Assembly: GCA_025455775.1 (NCBI GenBank)
Contig: JALOLT010000016.1
Coordinates: forward strand, 1 to 33,446
Direction: 5' to 3'
Length of the DNA: 33,446 bases
From: Fimbriimonadaceae bacterium
Lineage (GTDB): Bacteria > Armatimonadota > Fimbriimonadia > Fimbriimonadales > Fimbriimonadaceae
Positions 31,951 to 33,446 of the stretch are shown in pieces. A model generated the notes under the pieces. That model had not been told where the DNA came from. It searched no databases and worked only from the letters and a program-made list of their open reading frames with translations. Made by a program: the position numbers and the translations under genes. Every line of letters begins with the position of its first letter. Within the stretch, counting starts at the first letter, position 1.

Positions 31951-31995
31951 TTATTTCGTAGCTTTAAGACGTCGGCACCTGAGGGCGGCGAGCAG
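31951..31995 (-). pseudogene. Probable 3' remnant of a PEP-CTERM-type gene
   Basis: On the reverse strand the last 14 codons before a TAA (31951-31953) read LLAALRCRRLKATK: a short hydrophobic run followed by clustered arginines and lysines, the look of the last residues of a PEP-CTERM signal. The stop lies 32 bases before a strong leftward terminator, as a normal gene end would. Upstream in the same frame the sequence quickly stops making sense as protein, and it overlaps the truncated RHS frame on the other strand. I therefore read it as the tail of a gene whose body was replaced. It is short, and could be chance. Confidence 0.35.
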
Positions 31996-32046
31996 CGAGA
32001 ATCTGAAACAACGACCGTCTATCCGCTGTATGATACTCATGGGAAT

Positions 32047-32694
32047 ATGGTTGCGACGCTGAGCAAAATTGCGGCCGGCACTTCGTGGCATACCGGCAAT
32101 CAGAGGTCGTATGACGTCTGGGGCGGGGTGCGCTCTGGCTCCGCAACCGGCGGGCCGAAGCAGAGGTACTGCGCAAACCTAGGCCATGTTCATGACGACG
32201 AGTCAGGGCTGATCTATATGAGGGCCCGCTACTACGAACCGGCCAGCGGGAGGTTTATCAGTGAAGATCCGGCGAGGTACGGGCACAACTGGTTCGTCTA
32301 CTGCATGAATGATGGCTTGAACTATAACGATGAAACAGGTAATTCTCGTAATCTCGCTGCCATTGGTGCGGCCCTAGGCTTTGCCTTATTCTTTACATTC
32401 CTTTTCTTTAAAGATACGGATGGAAGCTCAGAAACACTTTTCCGTTTTGTTGTTGCCGGGCTAATTGGCTCTGGCGTCGCCTTTGCTGGCCCATATGTAG
32501 AGCCTTGGATTCTGCGAGCAACAAAACGGGTGGCCGCCATTCAACGACTGGATCAAATGAAGCACCCGAACCATCCGAGTATTAACCTCAGATACAGTCG
32601 AGCTCATGTTCAAGTGGCATTCTATGCAGGTTACTCTATGTTCTTAGCGATGATGATGGAGTACTTGCAAGATTGGGCTACCGGAGAGGCATAG
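32047..32694 (+). CDS. 5'-truncated RHS repeat-associated core with a membrane-helix C-terminal tip
   Basis: The frame, open from 31945, reads VYPLYDTHGNMVATLSK around the ATG at 32047, an RHS repeat motif cut off from its long N-terminal part. It has the canonical core YMRARYYEPASGRFISEDPARYG..FVYCMNDGLNYNDETG (about residues 58-98). After this core RHS proteins carry a variable toxin tip. Here the tip of about 117 residues is Leu/Phe/Ala-rich, with about three helices (residues 103-121, 132-152 and 192-207). No RHS repeats precede it, so this is an orphan or displaced tip and may not be expressed from this ATG. A pore-forming toxin is possible but unproven. The next gene begins two bases later. 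Confidence 0.75.
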   Translation: MVATLSKIAAGTSWHTGNQRSYDVWGGVRSGSATGGPKQRYCANLGHVHDDESGLIYMRARYYEPASGRFISEDPARYGHNWFVYCMNDGLNYNDETGNSRNLAAIGAALGFALFFTFLFFKDTDGSSETLFRFVVAGLIGSGVAFAGPYVEPWILRATKRVAAIQRLDQMKHPNHPSINLRYSRAHVQVAFYAGYSMFLAMMMEYLQDWATGEA

Positions 32695-32696
32695 CA

Positions 32697-32990
32697 ATGA
32701 CCAATTTGCCCTACGTAACTAGAGTTATGTTTTACTTAGTGTCTCCATTCTCACCTTCGCTTACAATAGAATCATTGCCAATACTCTTGGCTTTACTAAG
32801 CTCAATATTGTTTCTGATATTCGAAGATCGCAACAAGAAAACATCATGGCTGGTGATCCTACCGGTGCTCATCTCCGCTGCTTTTGTCATCATGCCATTA
32901 CATATGATTGTTTTGACATTATCGTTAGTCATTGGACTAGACTATTTCACGATATGGCGCCCGCGAGTTCAAAAGCATGCAAGTAATTGA
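32697..32990 (+). CDS. Small membrane protein, possible immunity partner of the RHS tip
   Basis: The 97-residue protein starts at an ATG two bases after the RHS stop, with a very good ribosome-binding site (GGAGAGG, seven bases upstream). It has about three hydrophobic helices (residues 22-42, 50-67 and 69-84) and a short basic tail. I recognise no family. In polymorphic-toxin loci the gene straight after an RHS tip is commonly its immunity gene. A membrane-spanning immunity protein would fit a membrane-acting tip. The assignment is by position only. Confidence 0.6.
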   Translation: MTNLPYVTRVMFYLVSPFSPSLTIESLPILLALLSSILFLIFEDRNKKTSWLVILPVLISAAFVIMPLHMIVLTLSLVIGLDYFTIWRPRVQKHASN

Positions 32991-33446
32991 TTGCGCAATA
33001 TCTCGCCTGTGCTTAGTTACTGTCCAACGATTCAATTTCTGTCCCGAACCATAACGGATGGTTGTCCCAGTGACCGGTCTCCTTTTCTGTCTCACTCTAA
33101 GAACTAGAGGCGAGCTCCCTCATTTTGTCCGGAAAGGCCTTGGAAAGCAACCGGGGGTGTGATCCGGGAATGCCGAGTGCTGCTGCAGTCTGCCCCAAAA
33201 ATGAAGACATTACAAACGCAGACATTAATACCGAATCCTCACAATCTCCTCAAGTTCAAGCCTGGTCGTCCTGCGATCATAAGGCTTGTTCGTTCGCCTC
33301 TCAGAGTATTTGGAGAGTTGTTGGGCTGTTTGCCCCTGTTTTCAAGTGGTCGCGGAAACGGGCGACGTGGAGTGTTTCCACCTGAGCAAAGACTCCTCGC
33401 CGCGCCTGCCCGAGCCAGACCCTCGACTTTTGCCTTGCAAAAGTCT
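32991..33446. other. Right-hand region without a supported gene
   Basis: I find no convincing gene in these 456 bases. A forward frame at 33125-33385 is of odd composition and has no ribosome-binding site. On the reverse strand two short open stretches look protein-like: about 27 codons ending at a TAA near 33016-33018 (containing GHWDNHPLWFGTEI), and a frame entering from the right edge and ending at 33301 (containing VETLHVARFRDHLKTGANS). Either may be debris of a mobile or toxin region, or the end of a gene outside the window. Confidence 0.4.
33425..33445. repeat. Perfect 9-bp hairpin at the window edge
   Basis: GACTTTTGC and GCAAAAGTC are exact inverse complements around a three-base loop. 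The stem is AT-rich and the window ends one base later, so I cannot tell whether a T run follows. It could be a terminator, part of a mobile-element end, or coding palindrome. Confidence 0.5.

Noticed and set aside
33125-33385. Forward open frame of 86 codons near the right edge
   Set aside because: No ribosome-binding site, no protein-family features, and odd composition (Cys/Ser/Trp scattered). The reverse strand looks more protein-like here, so this is probably a chance frame.
33301-33446. Reverse-strand frame entering from the right edge, possible C-terminus of an outside gene
   Set aside because: It contains a fairly protein-like Arg/His/Thr segment, but only 48 codons are visible and no family is recognisable. 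Kept as a note in the right-end region and not called as a gene.

Overview
The window looks like a chromosomal stretch from a diderm (outer-membrane) bacterium, most likely Armatimonadota and perhaps the Fimbriimonadales. That placement is inference, made without any database search. It rests on four things seen here: an Lpt lipopolysaccharide-export operon that carries a DUF3084 gene of the kind known from cyanobacteria; a PEP-CTERM-anchored secreted protein; flagellar FliS; and dense operons with GTGA/ATGA overlaps and many GTG/TTG starts. There is one tRNA and no rRNA, CRISPR array or intact insertion sequence.

Layout. 1-3375: the start of a leftward NAD(P)-binding oxidoreductase, then rightward genes for a YegS-like lipid kinase, a short RNase HIII, a small four-helix membrane protein, FliS and a short protein in the usual FliT position. 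3833-6649: a leftward gene for a 938-residue exported protein of unknown function, with a good promoter placed so close that the mRNA may be leaderless. 6650-7207: a repeat-rich gap with a GC-rich hairpin and a 199-bp MITE-like element. 7208-10461: a leftward NfeD-like/flotillin/flotillin operon. 10637-11819: a frameshifted, catalytically degenerate M48-like membrane peptidase relative.

11868-18364 is a compact rightward operon: rlmN, LptC-like lipoprotein, LptA-like protein, lptB, LptF/G permease, DUF3084 coiled-coil protein, YqgF/RuvX-like nuclease. Converging on it is the distal part of the spc ribosomal operon (rpsN to infA, 24438 down to 18374), with secY, adk and map. The usual genes before rpsN (rplE, rplX, rplN) are not adjacent; a rightward TPR/zinc-ribbon membrane protein gene lies there instead.

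26636-30488 holds a methyltransferase and glycosyltransferase with overlapping ends, two sugar-type ABC permeases without their binding protein or ATPase, and a VOC-fold protein. 30575-31690 encodes a PEP-CTERM endonuclease/exonuclease/phosphatase-fold protein, followed by tRNA-Arg(UCU). The right end (about 31885-33446) is a scarred accessory junction. It has a leftward terminator behind what looks like the last codons of a lost PEP-CTERM-type gene, abutting a 5'-truncated RHS core with a membrane-helix tip, and then a small membrane protein that may be its immunity partner.

The best candidates for something undescribed are the RHS-tip/small-membrane-protein pair, the double-flotillin operon, the 938-residue exported protein, and the duplicated TPR/zinc-ribbon membrane protein. 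None can be called a new system from sequence alone.
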